Of a stretch of DNA of 64,000 nucleotides, positions 45,019-54,011 are shown one piece after another (position 1 is the first letter of the stretch; each line of letters starts with the position of its first letter). A model generated the notes under the pieces. That model searched no databases and was not told the DNA's origin. It saw nothing but the letters and a program-made list of their open reading frames with translations. The position numbers and the translations under genes were made by a program. The stretch covers positions 62,001-126,000 of the forward strand of contig AM422018.1 of assembly GCA_000069925.1 (NCBI GenBank), given 5' to 3'. Origin of the DNA: Candidatus Phytoplasma australiense (GTDB lineage: Bacteria; Bacillota_I; Bacilli_A; Acholeplasmatales; Acholeplasmataceae).

Positions 45019-45216
45019 ATGATTAAAAAAAAATCTCATAGCGGCCTTAAAAAACGCATTAAGATTACTAAAAAAAAGAAATTATTAAGAGGCCATGCTT
45101 ATAAAAATCACCTTGCAGCTTCCAAAACAACTAAACAAAACAGACAATTAAGAGGTGTTGTTTGCGTTGATCATTCTGATTACAAAAGAATTAAAACCCT
45201 TATTAGAGGTTTATAG
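45019..45216 (+). CDS. rpmI: 50S ribosomal protein L35
   Basis: 65 residues, very basic: [20 protein letters not shown] at the start, [19 protein letters not shown] in the middle. Typical length and composition. AGAAAGGAA is upstream of the ATG. Lies 14 bases before rplT in the conserved infC-rpmI-rplT order. Confidence 0.97.
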   Translation: MIKKKSHSGLKKRIKITKKKKLLRGHAYKNHLAASKTTKQNRQLRGVVCVDHSDYKRIKTLIRGL

Positions 45217-45230
45217 AAAGGAAAAAGAAT

Positions 45231-46115
45231 ATGGCTAAAGTTAATTTTGCTCCAGCGAGGCATCAACGTCGTAAAAAAGTTTTAAAAATGGCTAAGGGTT
45301 ATTTTGGTTCTAAAAGCACCCTTTACAAAACAGCTCATGAACAAGTAATGCGTTCACTGCAATACGCTTACAGAGATCGCAAACAAAGAAAAAGAGACTT
45401 TCGTAAGTTATGGATTACTCGTATTAATGCTGGCGGAATGTCTTTGGGTATCAAATATTCTCGTTTGATGCATGGCCTTTCTTTAGCTAAAGTTGATATC
45501 GACCGTAAAACTTTGGCAGGTTTGGCACATCTTCATCCTGAAGTTTTTTCTGATTATGTGAAATTAGCTAAATCTTCTTTAGAACAATTTCAAAAAGAAT
45601 TAGAAAACAAAAAGAAAGAGAAAGTAGTCCCACAAGTTCCAGAAAAAAAAACTAAACAAATGGATAACAAAGAACAAACTTTACAAACTGAAAAACAACC
45701 TCAAATTCAAAAGTTAGATAAAGAAGTTTCAAAAGCTCAAGTTTCTTCCGAAAATAAAGAATCAAACACACCTTCTTTAGAATCGTCGTCACAAGAATTA
45801 GAAAATCCAAAAATTACAAAAGAAGAACAAAAACCAAAAATCAATCAACAAAGTCAAAAAGTTGAAAAAAAAGAACAAAGCAAAAAAATTGAAAAACAAC
45901 CCAACAAAGAAACAGAATTAAATCAAGCAAAACCAAAAGAAGAAAAAAACCCCCAAAAAACAACTTCTCAAATATCTGTTGATAAATTATCAAAAATGTT
46001 ACTTACTGAATTAAAACAATTAGCCAAAGAATATCAAATATCTGGCGTTAATAAACTTAAAAAATCTGAAATCATCGAAATTTTAAAGAAAACAATTAAA
46101 GAAAACAATAAATAA
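45231..46115 (+). CDS. rplT: 50S ribosomal protein L20 with long C-terminal extension and SAP/Rho-N-like domain
   Basis: Residues 1-118 are a complete L20 ([56 protein letters not shown]), which in most bacteria ends here. The same frame runs on for another 176 residues: a low-complexity Lys/Gln/Glu linker (about 119-248) and a compact helical domain at 249-291 ([34 protein letters not shown]) that resembles the SAP or Rho N-terminal helix-extended-helix nucleic-acid-binding fold. L20 also represses its own operon, so an added RNA/DNA-binding domain might affect that control. No sign of frameshift. Ribosome site GAAAGGAAA. Confidence 0.92.
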   Translation: MAKVNFAPARHQRRKKVLKMAKGYFGSKSTLYKTAHEQVMRSLQYAYRDRKQRKRDFRKLWITRINAGGMSLGIKYSRLMHGLSLAKVDIDRKTLAGLAHLHPEVFSDYVKLAKSSLEQFQKELENKKKEKVVPQVPEKKTKQMDNKEQTLQTEKQPQIQKLDKEVSKAQVSSENKESNTPSLESSSQELENPKITKEEQKPKINQQSQKVEKKEQSKKIEKQPNKETELNQAKPKEEKNPQKTTSQISVDKLSKMLLTELKQLAKEYQISGVNKLKKSEIIEILKKTIKENNK

Positions 46116-46184
46116 TTTTTTGTTTCAAAAATGATTTTCAAAATAACAAAAATAACAAAATAAGTTAAAATAAGGAGAAATTTT

Positions 46185-46766
46185 ATGAATAAATTTAGAA
46201 TTAGAAAAGGATCAAAAGATTTATTTATAAGTATTTTATGCTTATTAGTTTCTTTTTTTTGCTTCTTCGAGACATCTTTTTCAGTTGCTCAAATTGAAAT
46301 TAAATTAGCAGATATTTTTTTAGGTGTCATTTTATTTTTATTTACTTATTTATTGGTTTTTAAAGAATATAAAACAATTAATACTAAAAGCCGTTATGTT
46401 TTTCTCTTTGAAACTCTTTTGTTTATTTCTATTATTTTGATGAGTTTTATTTTTCCAGGCATGGGATTAATAAAAAAAGAACAGCTGCCTTCGGTTTTTG
46501 CTTGGTTTTTGGAATGGAATCATTGTTTATTTTACCTTGTTGTTGTTCACACTTTCATTAAATTACACGTTGAATATTTCAAAAAAGAAAAAAACTTATC
46601 TTTTTCTTTATACCTTATTGCTTTTGGTTTTGGCAATTATATAATGAATAGTCCAATTAATCCTAGAAACTTTATTTTGAAGACAATATCTGTTTTATCT
46701 CTTTTACAATGTCTTTATTTTCTTTTTACAAGTATTAAAAAAATGAAAAATAATAATCAAAAATAA
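46185..46766 (+). CDS. Polytopic membrane protein of unknown function
   Basis: 193 residues with about five to six predicted transmembrane helices (for example ISILCLLVSFFCFFETSF, IFLGVILFLFTYLLVF, FLFETLLFISIILMSFIF, CLFYLVVVHTFIKL and ISVLSLLQCLYFLFTS). Connecting loops are short and basic. AAGGAGA precedes the ATG. It lies 69 bases after rplT, without a clear terminator between, so read-through from the ribosomal operon is possible. No family recognised. Confidence 0.75.
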   Translation: MNKFRIRKGSKDLFISILCLLVSFFCFFETSFSVAQIEIKLADIFLGVILFLFTYLLVFKEYKTINTKSRYVFLFETLLFISIILMSFIFPGMGLIKKEQLPSVFAWFLEWNHCLFYLVVVHTFIKLHVEYFKKEKNLSFSLYLIAFGFGNYIMNSPINPRNFILKTISVLSLLQCLYFLFTSIKKMKNNNQK

Positions 46767-47105
46767 CTTTTGAATTCAATAATTTATTTTTTTGTTGGAA
46801 ATGTTTCAATTTAGGTTCATTATTAATAAAAATACAAACATTAAAATTTATTTTAAATCTTTTAATTATCGCTATTACTTTGATTTTTGTTTGAAATAAT
46901 TTGTAAAGTTTGTTATTTTTTTAAAAAAAGAAAAGTTGTTTCGGAATTGAAAATAACAAAATTATTATTAAATATTTGATTTTATAAAATTAACAATGTT
47001 TTTTTACTTAGTTTAAAAATTTTTTTTATTTGTTTTATATTAAAAAGTTTTTAAATCTTTTAAAATTATTCAGATGATTACTGCTTTTGGAGGAAAAACA
47101 AAATA
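46767..47105. other. AT-rich spacer before acpP
   Basis: About 340 bases without a gene, terminator or palindrome I can support; ends in TTTTGGAGG, the acpP ribosome site. Confidence 0.4.
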
Positions 47106-47336
47106 ATGGTTTTAGAAAAAATAAAAACTTTAATGGTAAATCAATTATCTCTAGATTCTCAATCAATCACTTTAAAAACTCGTTTTAGAGAAGATTTAGG
47201 ATTAGATTCATTAGATGCTTTAGAGTTGATGATGGAGTTAGAAAAAATTTTTAATGTGAGCATTAGTGATACCACTTTGCAAAATTTTAAGACAGTAGAA
47301 GATGTGGTTTTATATATTGAAAAAAACCTCGCATAA
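47106..47336 (+). CDS. acpP: Acyl carrier protein
   Basis: 76 residues, acidic, with the phosphopantetheine attachment serine in LGLDSLDALELMMELE and the usual four-helix pattern. TGGAGG lies 10 bases before the ATG. Phytoplasmas lack a full fatty acid synthase, so the protein probably serves acyl transfer to phospholipids, in line with plsC and the DegV protein of this window. Monocistronic with its own terminator. Confidence 0.95.
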   Translation: MVLEKIKTLMVNQLSLDSQSITLKTRFREDLGLDSLDALELMMELEKIFNVSISDTTLQNFKTVEDVVLYIEKNLA

Positions 47337-47363
47337 TTAATAATTTTAAAAATACTATACATC

Positions 47364-47400
47364 AATCTTCAATGTTTTTTATTTGAAGATTTTTGTTTTT
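47364..47400 (+). terminator. Terminator after acpP
   Basis: AATCTTCAA (47364-47372) pairs perfectly with TTGAAGATT (47383-47391); a T-rich tail follows to 47400. Confidence 0.9.
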
Positions 47401-47541
47401 TTAGAATATACTTTTACAAACTTTTTTCTTTTTTAACATCATCTTTAAGAAATAATGTATTTTTATTATAGGGATAGATTATTTGCGTTTCGATTGTAGG
47501 ATTTGTCTTTCTACTTTCTATTACAAACAACCCCCCCCTCC

Positions 47542-47576
47542 AAACCGTACGAGCAAGTTTCCAAGCATACGGCTTT
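47542..47576 (-). ncRNA. Group II intron domain V
   Basis: 35-base hairpin: AGCCGTATGC, GGAAAC loop side, GCTCGTACGGTT on the minus strand. It keeps the AGC-like catalytic triad and the CGTACGG 3' strand of bacterial domain V. This is the most diagnostic piece of the intron RNA. Confidence 0.8.
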
Positions 47577-47612
47577 CCATCATTTACCCTTTTTACGGGA
47601 TTAACCTTGCGG

Positions 47613-47900
47613 TTAACTGTGTATCTTAATCATTCTCTTCTTTTTGTTTTGGTTTATATCGTTTATTTGTTGGTTTGTTCTCTTGTGATGACAATTCCTA
47701 CATAAAGCGATTGTTTGTTTATTAAGGATGCTTTGCCAGTTGGAGTTTCTCACCGTTTTTGTGTGGTGGATTTCTAGTGGGATGTTTTCTGTTTGGCAAA
47801 CTTCACATCTCTCCGCCTTTAAGCGTGATGTTAGTGTTGTTCGTCCTTGGTAGAGATAACGGTTGATAATTACATCGGGATTCCCCTTTGTTTTTCTCAT
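47613..47900 (-). CDS. HNH endonuclease part of the intron maturase
   Basis: 95 codons. HNH/zinc motif: CEVCQTENIPLEIHHTKTVR and IALCRNCHHKRT, the endonuclease domain at the C-terminus of intron reverse transcriptases. The preceding frame can be joined by removal of one A near 47945 (reading VDSWDKLDWGKIKRMRKTKG), so it is the natural end of the LtrA-like protein. Confidence 0.7.
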   Translation of the reverse strand: MRKTKGNPDVIINRYLYQGRTTLTSRLKAERCEVCQTENIPLEIHHTKTVRNSNWQSILNKQTIALCRNCHHKRTNQQINDINQNKKKRMIKIHS

Positions 47901-47937
47901 CCTTTTTATCTTTCCCCAGTCCAGTTTGTCCCAGCTA

Positions 47938-48549
47938 TCAACTTTTGGTTTTATTCTTGAGGTTGTATTGAATCCCCCAAGTTTTGCCGTTCCTTAATTT
48001 TCGCCGAACTTTTGCGATAGATGTTTTCCATTTTCTCGCTAGTGTTTTTAAACAACTGTATTCCGCCAAATAGTATAAATGTGTTAATTGTGCTAGGTTG
48101 TTTCCTAGACAAAAGTATCGGATAATGCCGAGCGTTATTGATTTGTAGGTTCGTATTATTTCTAGTGCTTCCCTACTTGCTAGTGTTTCGTCGTGTTTTA
48201 CTTTCCCGTTTTTGGTCCAACCGTATTCTTTCCCGTAGTCTCTTGTTGTGTCTTTTGGGATTTGGATTTGTACTTGCCCGTTCAGTGAGTTTTTTGTTGT
48301 TTTCTTTTTGCGGGTTTTGTTGGTTGGGTTTACCTTTACCATATAAGATAGGAACCTTGTGTCCTTAGTGGCTTTTACAATTTTTGATTTGTCGCGGTTT
48401 ACCACGAGTTTCAAGTCTTGTTCTAGCCATTTGAGTACTTGGGTTTTAATCCTTTCTGCTTCGTGGTGTTCTCCTTTTATTCCAATAATAAAATCATCTG
48501 CGTAGCGGATGTATTCTATTCTCGGGTTTGGGTTCAGGTTTAATTTCAC
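47938..48549 (-). CDS. Palm YADD and maturase X-domain fragment
   Basis: 203 codons containing the catalytic IRYADDFIIGIKG of the reverse transcriptase and the X/thumb domain (LEQDLKLVVNRDKSKIVKA, FLSYMVKVNPTNK, REALEIIRTYKSITLGIIRY). Part of the broken maturase gene. Confidence 0.6.
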   Translation of the reverse strand: MKLNLNPNPRIEYIRYADDFIIGIKGEHHEAERIKTQVLKWLEQDLKLVVNRDKSKIVKATKDTRFLSYMVKVNPTNKTRKKKTTKNSLNGQVQIQIPKDTTRDYGKEYGWTKNGKVKHDETLASREALEIIRTYKSITLGIIRYFCLGNNLAQLTHLYYLAEYSCLKTLARKWKTSIAKVRRKLRNGKTWGIQYNLKNKTKS

Positions 48550-48778
48550 TATCTATTGATAGATTGTGATGTTGTTTTTTTGTGTATGCCTTCCAATATT
48601 CGGGATTTGCTTTCATTATCGGTTTGCCGTTTCTTATCAGTTCTTCCATTTTCTTATCGATGTAATGTAAATATATATATATATATTTGATAATAAAAGG
48701 GATATTATCCCACCTTGCGGTGTTCCTGATAATGATTCGTATTTGATTCCATTTTCCATTATTCCTGCTTTGAGCCAT
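48494..48778 (-). CDS. RT palm fragment between two frameshifts
   Basis: 94 codons reading in the correct frame after the (AT)8 run: IYLHYIDKKMEELIRNGKPI and MKANPEYWKAYTKKQHHNL. The first 35 codons are out of frame with the upstream RT piece and are meaningless. Part of the broken maturase gene. Confidence 0.5.
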   Translation of the reverse strand: MAQSRNNGKWNQIRIIIRNTARWDNIPFIIKYIYIYLHYIDKKMEELIRNGKPIMKANPEYWKAYTKKQHHNLSIDSEIKPEPKPENRIHPLRR

Positions 48779-49368
48779 TGGTTGATTGTTTTTAACGTTT
48801 TGGCCTTTCTGATGTATTTGTTTAACATCTTATTGAGGATATCGTGGTTGATGGTTTCAAAGTAACCTTTAATGTCGATTTTTATTATATAATCTATCCC
48901 TTTGAACCTTTGTTTGACGCGTTTTACGGCATCATGGCATGATTTCTTGCTTCTGAATCCGAAGTTCCATTCTGAGAAGATGTTTTCAAAATAGAGGGTT
49001 AAAAGTTGTTCCATTGCTTTCTGGATTATTCTATCTTTTATGGTTGGGATGCCTAGCGGTCTCGTTTTATTTTTATCTTTTGGTATTAATACTTTTTTGA
49101 CAGGTTGCGGATTGTATTGGTTGTTGACGTATTCTTTGTGGTATTTCTTTATCATTTCTAGCTTTATGCCGTCAATGGTTTTGTTGTCAACGCCCTCTGT
49201 ACCGCTGCCTTTATTGGTTGCAATGCTATTGAATGCTTTGTATGTGTTTTCTATGTTATTCATTCCGCGTTTCAATACCTTTTTTAGGCTATAGTTGTTT
49301 TTTGAATGATTTAAAATCATATCTAAAGTTCTCGAAAGCTTAAATTCATTTGAATTATGTGTAAGCAT
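48637..49368 (-). CDS. N-terminal RT fragment of the intron maturase
   Basis: 243 codons from ATG 49368, good up to SGTPQGGIIS. The microsatellite ATATATATATATATAT at 48671-48686 then drives it out of frame (IYIYIYITSIRK). Confidence 0.65.
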   Translation of the reverse strand: MLTHNSNEFKLSRTLDMILNHSKNNYSLKKVLKRGMNNIENTYKAFNSIATNKGSGTEGVDNKTIDGIKLEMIKKYHKEYVNNQYNPQPVKKVLIPKDKNKTRPLGIPTIKDRIIQKAMEQLLTLYFENIFSEWNFGFRSKKSCHDAVKRVKQRFKGIDYIIKIDIKGYFETINHDILNKMLNKYIRKAKTLKTINQWLKAGIMENGIKYESLSGTPQGGIISLLLSNIYIYIYITSIRKWKN

Positions 49369-49990
49369 ATTATCACTTACTCCTTTCTTGATTTGTTTAG
49401 ATATACCATAAATGACTGACTTGTTTTCGCCTTGTTCTTAGTTTTCCTAAGAGCCCTGGGAGGGCAATTATCATTGTTATTCCAAACAATGTTTTAATTC
49501 CTCCGACTACTAGAAGTCTCTTTCTCCTTGGGGATGTGGGCTTTTGTTCCCACACTTGAACCTTTAGGATTCTGCAAGTTCCTCACTTTATCTACCTTCA
49601 TTCCTTAGGAGAAGTAACCATTTATGTTTTCATGTCTTTCCTGACTGTTGGTGAGATTCCAGGTTTCCGTTCGTGATTGATAAACTATCCAACACGCTAA
49701 CAATATGTTGATAGCGTCTGGACTGCTCGCTTGTAGTAGTTTGTGATGCAGGTTACAAAATTACATCTTCTTTTCTTCTTAGGTTATTTTACAGGCTTTT
49801 CCATAGAATGATTTGCTAGCGGTGTCATCTTGACTAACTACTTCGTCTCAACCCGACTTTATGAACTGCTGTAATCCATCATCTTTTCATTTGATGAACC
49901 GTTCATCTGCTTTCAGTGTTTATCGGCACTGGAAATTGGTTAGATTTCACGATAAAGTGGGCTTCTTTGCCGCCCATTTGCTTTAAGTGG

Positions 49991-50525
49991 TTTTTGTGTG
50001 AAGCAAATAACTTTTTGTGTTAAATCCAAAAAATAGTTAATTTTGATTAAAAAAATAACTTCACTCCAAAAAGAACAACTTCTTTTTAATTTCTCTGTTT
50101 ATTTAATTAAATTTTTTGGCAAAAATTATAAAATCTTAATTTAATATTAATTTTTTCTTTTTTATTTTTTTGGATTTTGATTTATTTTTTTAAAATTATT
50201 GCGTTTTTTGTTTATCAACTTTAATAATTAATTCTTTTTTATGTTTTTAATTTTATTGTATTTATAAATATTTTATCACGTTGGATAAATTTCAATTTTT
50301 GAATTTTAGATTTTTTTGTATTTATTGTGTCTTTATCAAACATTTGCTTTACCTATTTACAATAAATTATCTTTTTTTTGCATGTTTTTTGTAGATTTGT
50401 TTTGAGCTACAATTACATTGTAATTTTTAATATTTTACTTTTTTCATTCCCGTTTTGCGGCAGTATCCAGGCCAATAATTAATAACATATCTTTTGGCTT
50501 CAAAAATAATAGAAAGTTTGTAATA
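49991..50525. other. AT-rich spacer upstream of leuS
   Basis: No gene. The last 80 bases (CCGTTTTGCGGCAGTATCCA) are less AT-rich, but I see no T-box signature. A weak GAAAG ribosome site precedes leuS. Confidence 0.4.
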
Positions 50526-52970
50526 ATGGCTAAATTAAATTATGATTTTAAAAAAATAGAAGAACATTGGCAAGATTATTGGAAAAAACACGAGATTTTT
50601 AAAACAAAAATTAATAAAGATCAAAAGAAATTTTATTGTTTAGATATGTTTCCTTATCCTTCATCAGAAGGATTACATGTTGGTCATATTGAAGGTTATG
50701 CCGCAACCGATATTGTAAGCCGTTTTAAAAGAATGCAACAATACAACGTTTTTCATCCTTTTGGTTGGGATTCTTTTGGACTTCCAGCAGAACAATACGC
50801 TTTGAAAACAGGAAAAAATCCTAGAAATTTTACTTATGAAAATATTCAGAAATTTAAAATACAAATTCAAAGACTCGGAAAAAGTGTTGATTGGGAAAAA
50901 GAATTAGCAACTTCAGATCCTTATTTTTATAAATGGACTCAATGGATTTTTAAAAAACTTTACGAAAAAAATTTAGCCGTTTTGCAAAATGTAGAAGTTT
51001 ATTTTTGTCCTGCATTAGGAACAGTTCTTGCCAATGAAGAAGTTATTTCTAACGATAAAGGTCTTTTTTCTGAAAGAGGGAATCATCCTGTTATTAAAAA
51101 ACAAATGAAACAATGGGTTTTAAAAATTACTGATTATGCTGAAAGACTTTTAGCTGATTTAGATCTTGTTGATTGGCCGCAAAACGTTAAAGATATGCAA
51201 ATTAATTGGATTGGTAAATCTCAAGGAGCTGTTGTTTCTTTTCCTGTATTTCAACAAAAAAATACTTTAAAAGTCTTTACTACTCGCCCTTATACTCTTT
51301 TTGGTGTTACTTTTTTAGTTATAGCTCCTGAACATGAATTATTATCACAAATTACTACTTTAAAACAGCAAGAAGAAGTTTTGGATTATCTAGAATGCAC
51401 TAAACAAAAAAAAACCTTAGAAAGAAACATTAACAAAGATAAAAGTGGTGTTTTTACTGGAAGTTATGCTATTAATCCGTGTAATGGTGAAAAAATTCCT
51501 ATTTGGGTGGATGATTACGTTTTGCCTCATTTTGGCACAGGCATTTTAATGGGCGTTCCTTGTCATGATCAAAGAGATTTTGAATTTGCACAAAAACACC
51601 ATTTAAAAATGATTCAAGTAGTAAAACCAAACCCAATCACTGATAGTAGCCAAAAAAACCCTTTAGAAGTTTTTGAAGGAGATGGCATTATTGTTAATAG
51701 TGATTTTTTAAATGGTTTAGACAACAATCAAGCACAAACAAAGATGATGCAATTTTTAAAAGAAAAAAAATTAGCCTATCCTCATTATACTTATAAATTG
51801 CATGATTGGGTTTTTTCTCGCCAAAGATATTGGGGAGAACCATTATCTATTTTTTATGATGAAAATAATAATATTCACACTATGGATGATGACTCTTTGC
51901 CTTTGGAATTGCCTGTTTTAGATAAAATTCAACCTTCAGGAACGGGAGAATCGCCATTATCAAAAGCATCTTCTTGGTTGTATTTTGAAAAAGATGGCAA
52001 AAAGTACCGAAGAGATTCCAATACTATGCCACAACTTGCAGGAAGCTCTTGGTATTATATTGCTTATGTTTTAAAAAACATTTCAGGGATCACCCCTTTA
52101 AACACATCCGAAGCGAAAGAGTTATTAGACTATTACTTGCCTGTTGATTTGTATATTGGCGGGACAGAACATGCAGTCGGTCATTTATTATATGCTCGTT
52201 TTTGGCATAAATTTTTATATGATTTGGGTTTAGTTTCTCAGAAAGAACCTTTTCAAAAATTAGTTAATCAAGGAATGATTTTAGGACATGACCATACTAA
52301 AATGTCTAAATCAAAAGGCAATGGCGTAAATGCTTCTTCAATGTTAGAAAAGTATGGCGCGGACGCCTTAAGGTTGCATATTATGTTTATGGGTCCTTTA
52401 GAAGATGTTAAAAGTTGGAACGAAAAAGGTTTGCAAGGGATACAACGTTTTTTAAATAGAGTTCATCAGATGTGTTCTTTTGAAATGATAGATCAAAAAG
52501 ATGTTTTTTTAGAAAAAATTTTGCATCAAACAATTCAAATAGTTACTCAAAGTTATGAAAAATTAAAATTTAACAAAGCTATTAGTCAACTAATGATTTT
52601 TGTTAATCACGTTTACAAATCCCAAAAAATCACTAAAGAGCAATGCCAAATTTTTTTACAAATGTTAAACCCCCTCACACCTCATTTGACAGAAGAGTTA
52701 AATGCAACAATTTTGAAGAATAAGGAAATGTTAGTTAATATGACTTGGCCTCATTATAATCCTAAATATTTAGGAAACGAACAATCAAATATTATTGTTC
52801 AAGTTAATGGCAAAACACGCTCTATTTTAACTGTATCTTTGGGCGTTTCTTCAGAGAAAATCCAAAAATTAGCTTTTCAAGATCAAAAAGTACATAAATT
52901 TATTTTTCAAAAACAAATTCAGAAAGTAATTTATATTCCTGAAAAATTATTAAATATCATTGTTATTTGA
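50526..52970 (+). CDS. leuS: Leucyl-tRNA synthetase
   Basis: Charges tRNA-Leu. 814 residues, slightly shorter than the usual 850-880. Class I motifs: HIGH as HVGH (51-54) in YPSSEGLHVGHIEGYAATD, the CP1 editing domain with TRPYTLFGVTF and GTGILMGVPCHDQRDFEFA, and KMSKSKGNGV near residue 592. The ATG at 50526 is the natural start (MAKLNYDFKKIEEHWQDYW). The group II intron scar lies upstream; gmk follows 103 bases later. Confidence 0.97.
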   Translation: MAKLNYDFKKIEEHWQDYWKKHEIFKTKINKDQKKFYCLDMFPYPSSEGLHVGHIEGYAATDIVSRFKRMQQYNVFHPFGWDSFGLPAEQYALKTGKNPRNFTYENIQKFKIQIQRLGKSVDWEKELATSDPYFYKWTQWIFKKLYEKNLAVLQNVEVYFCPALGTVLANEEVISNDKGLFSERGNHPVIKKQMKQWVLKITDYAERLLADLDLVDWPQNVKDMQINWIGKSQGAVVSFPVFQQKNTLKVFTTRPYTLFGVTFLVIAPEHELLSQITTLKQQEEVLDYLECTKQKKTLERNINKDKSGVFTGSYAINPCNGEKIPIWVDDYVLPHFGTGILMGVPCHDQRDFEFAQKHHLKMIQVVKPNPITDSSQKNPLEVFEGDGIIVNSDFLNGLDNNQAQTKMMQFLKEKKLAYPHYTYKLHDWVFSRQRYWGEPLSIFYDENNNIHTMDDDSLPLELPVLDKIQPSGTGESPLSKASSWLYFEKDGKKYRRDSNTMPQLAGSSWYYIAYVLKNISGITPLNTSEAKELLDYYLPVDLYIGGTEHAVGHLLYARFWHKFLYDLGLVSQKEPFQKLVNQGMILGHDHTKMSKSKGNGVNASSMLEKYGADALRLHIMFMGPLEDVKSWNEKGLQGIQRFLNRVHQMCSFEMIDQKDVFLEKILHQTIQIVTQSYEKLKFNKAISQLMIFVNHVYKSQKITKEQCQIFLQMLNPLTPHLTEELNATILKNKEMLVNMTWPHYNPKYLGNEQSNIIVQVNGKTRSILTVSLGVSSEKIQKLAFQDQKVHKFIFQKQIQKVIYIPEKLLNIIVI

Positions 52971-53073
52971 TTATTTAATTTTGCTTTTAAATTCTTAATA
53001 AAATTCAAGAAGTGTTTTTTCAAATTCTATTCAAATAAGTTTATGTAAATTTTGGAGAAAAAGGTATGTTAAG

Positions 53074-53712
53074 ATGAAATTAAACCAAAAAGGGCTTTTA
53101 ATAGTTCTTTCAGGCCCTTCTGGCGTTGGCAAAGCAACAGTTAGAAAAGCTTTATTTGAAATGAAAAATCATAATTTTGTTTATTCTATTTCATCAACAA
53201 CAAGAAAACCTAGATTAGGCGAACAAGAAGGAAAAGACTATTATTTTCTCACTAAAGAAGAATTTGAATTAGGAATCAAAAATAACAAATTTTTAGAATG
53301 GGCTAAATTTATTGATAATTATTATGGTACTTCTCGTAAACAAGTGGAAGATTACCTAAAAGAAGGCAAAGAAGTTTTTTTAGAAATCGAAGTAGAAGGG
53401 GCAACCCAATTAAGAAAAAAAAAGTTTCGTAATGCAGTTTTCATTTTTTTAGTTCCTCCTGAAAAAAAAGTCCTTTATGAAAGGTTGAAAAAAAGGGGAA
53501 CAGAATCAGCCGACAAAATACAACAACGTATTATGAAAGCTGATAAAGAATTCCCTTTAGCTCATAAATATGATTATATTGTTGTTAATGATGATGTTTT
53601 CAATGCCGCTGATCGGATTATTGCAATTATTAGAGCGGAACATGCAAAAACTAAACGTAGTATTCGTAATTATTTAAAGATTTTGGAGAATGATGGTTAT
53701 GCCGAACAATAA
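53074..53712 (+). CDS. gmk: Guanylate kinase
   Basis: Phosphorylates GMP to GDP. 212 residues: P-loop GPSGVGKA (14-21), with Ala where Gly or Ser is common after the Lys, the GMP-binding STTRKPRLGEQEGKDYYFLT block, EVEGATQLRKK, and the lid RLKKRGTES. An upstream GGAGAAAAAGG region supplies the ribosome site. Overlaps rpoZ by 23 bases; gmk-rpoZ coupling is common in Firmicutes. Confidence 0.95.
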   Translation: MKLNQKGLLIVLSGPSGVGKATVRKALFEMKNHNFVYSISSTTRKPRLGEQEGKDYYFLTKEEFELGIKNNKFLEWAKFIDNYYGTSRKQVEDYLKEGKEVFLEIEVEGATQLRKKKFRNAVFIFLVPPEKKVLYERLKKRGTESADKIQQRIMKADKEFPLAHKYDYIVVNDDVFNAADRIIAIIRAEHAKTKRSIRNYLKILENDGYAEQ

Positions 53713-53923
53713 ACAAATGAATAAAGAAGGTTTAAGTTATCCTTCGATTGATAAATTATTAGATAAAGTTGATTCTAAATATAAATTAGTTCATATAGCT
53801 AGTAAAATAGCTCATGTTATAGAAAAAGACAAGATATCATTGCCTGAATGCAAATCTGAAAAAGTAATTGGTAAAGCTTTAGAAGAAATTATTAACGATA
53901 AAGCTAAATTTGTCTTTAAATAA
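53690..53923 (+). CDS. rpoZ: RNA polymerase omega subunit
   Basis: 77 residues: LSYPSIDKLLDKVDSKYKLV and ASKIAHVI carry the omega signature, and EKVIGKALEEIINDK the C-terminal helix. Helps assemble the beta' subunit. Four possible ATG starts lie at 53690, 53693, 53699 and 53717; the GGAG at 53685 best suits 53693 or 53699. Embedded in the gmk 3' end. Confidence 0.88.
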   Translation: MMVMPNNKQMNKEGLSYPSIDKLLDKVDSKYKLVHIASKIAHVIEKDKISLPECKSEKVIGKALEEIINDKAKFVFK

Positions 53924-54011
53924 AATAATTAAATAAAACTGTTAAATTACAATGAGAATTGCATAATTTAACTTTTTTTATTTTGTGTAAATTGAAAAGG
54001 AGCTGTTTACA

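Larger units (their letters stand above)
47613..49368 (-). pseudogene. ltrA: Group II intron reverse transcriptase/maturase, broken in at least three places
   Basis: The four frames 49368-48637, 48778-48494, 48549-47938 and 47900-47613 together give a complete LtrA-like protein: RT fingers (GVDNKTIDGIKLEMIKKYHK, RPLGIPTIKDRIIQKAMEQL), palm (PQGGIIS, then YADD), maturase X domain, and HNH domain. Break 1 is in an (AT)8 run at 48671-48686, break 2 near 48540, break 3 in an A run near 47945. The start ATG 49368 has GGAG upstream. No functional protein is expected. Confidence 0.85.
47520..49990 (-). mobile_element. Decayed group II intron
   Basis: Minus-strand intron, about 2.5 kb, richer in G and C than its surroundings. 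Domain V is readable at 47576-47542 (AAAGCCGTATGCTTGGAAAC, then TTGCTCGTACGGTTT), followed by a GGAGGGGGGGG run. The multidomain RNA upstream of the reverse-transcriptase gene occupies about 49370-49980 (AACGGTTCATC, AGTTCATAAAGTCGGGTTGA and other structured pieces). The maturase frame is broken at least three times. I could not find a clean GUGYG 5' boundary, so the ends are approximate. It sits between acpP and leuS. Confidence 0.85.

Noticed and set aside
47138-49368. Plus-strand frames over the intron (for example 48138-48368 and 49040-49294)
   Set aside because: They are antisense shadows of the maturase gene.
50450-50525. Possible T-box leader for leuS
   Set aside because: The conserved T-box bulge sequence is absent.
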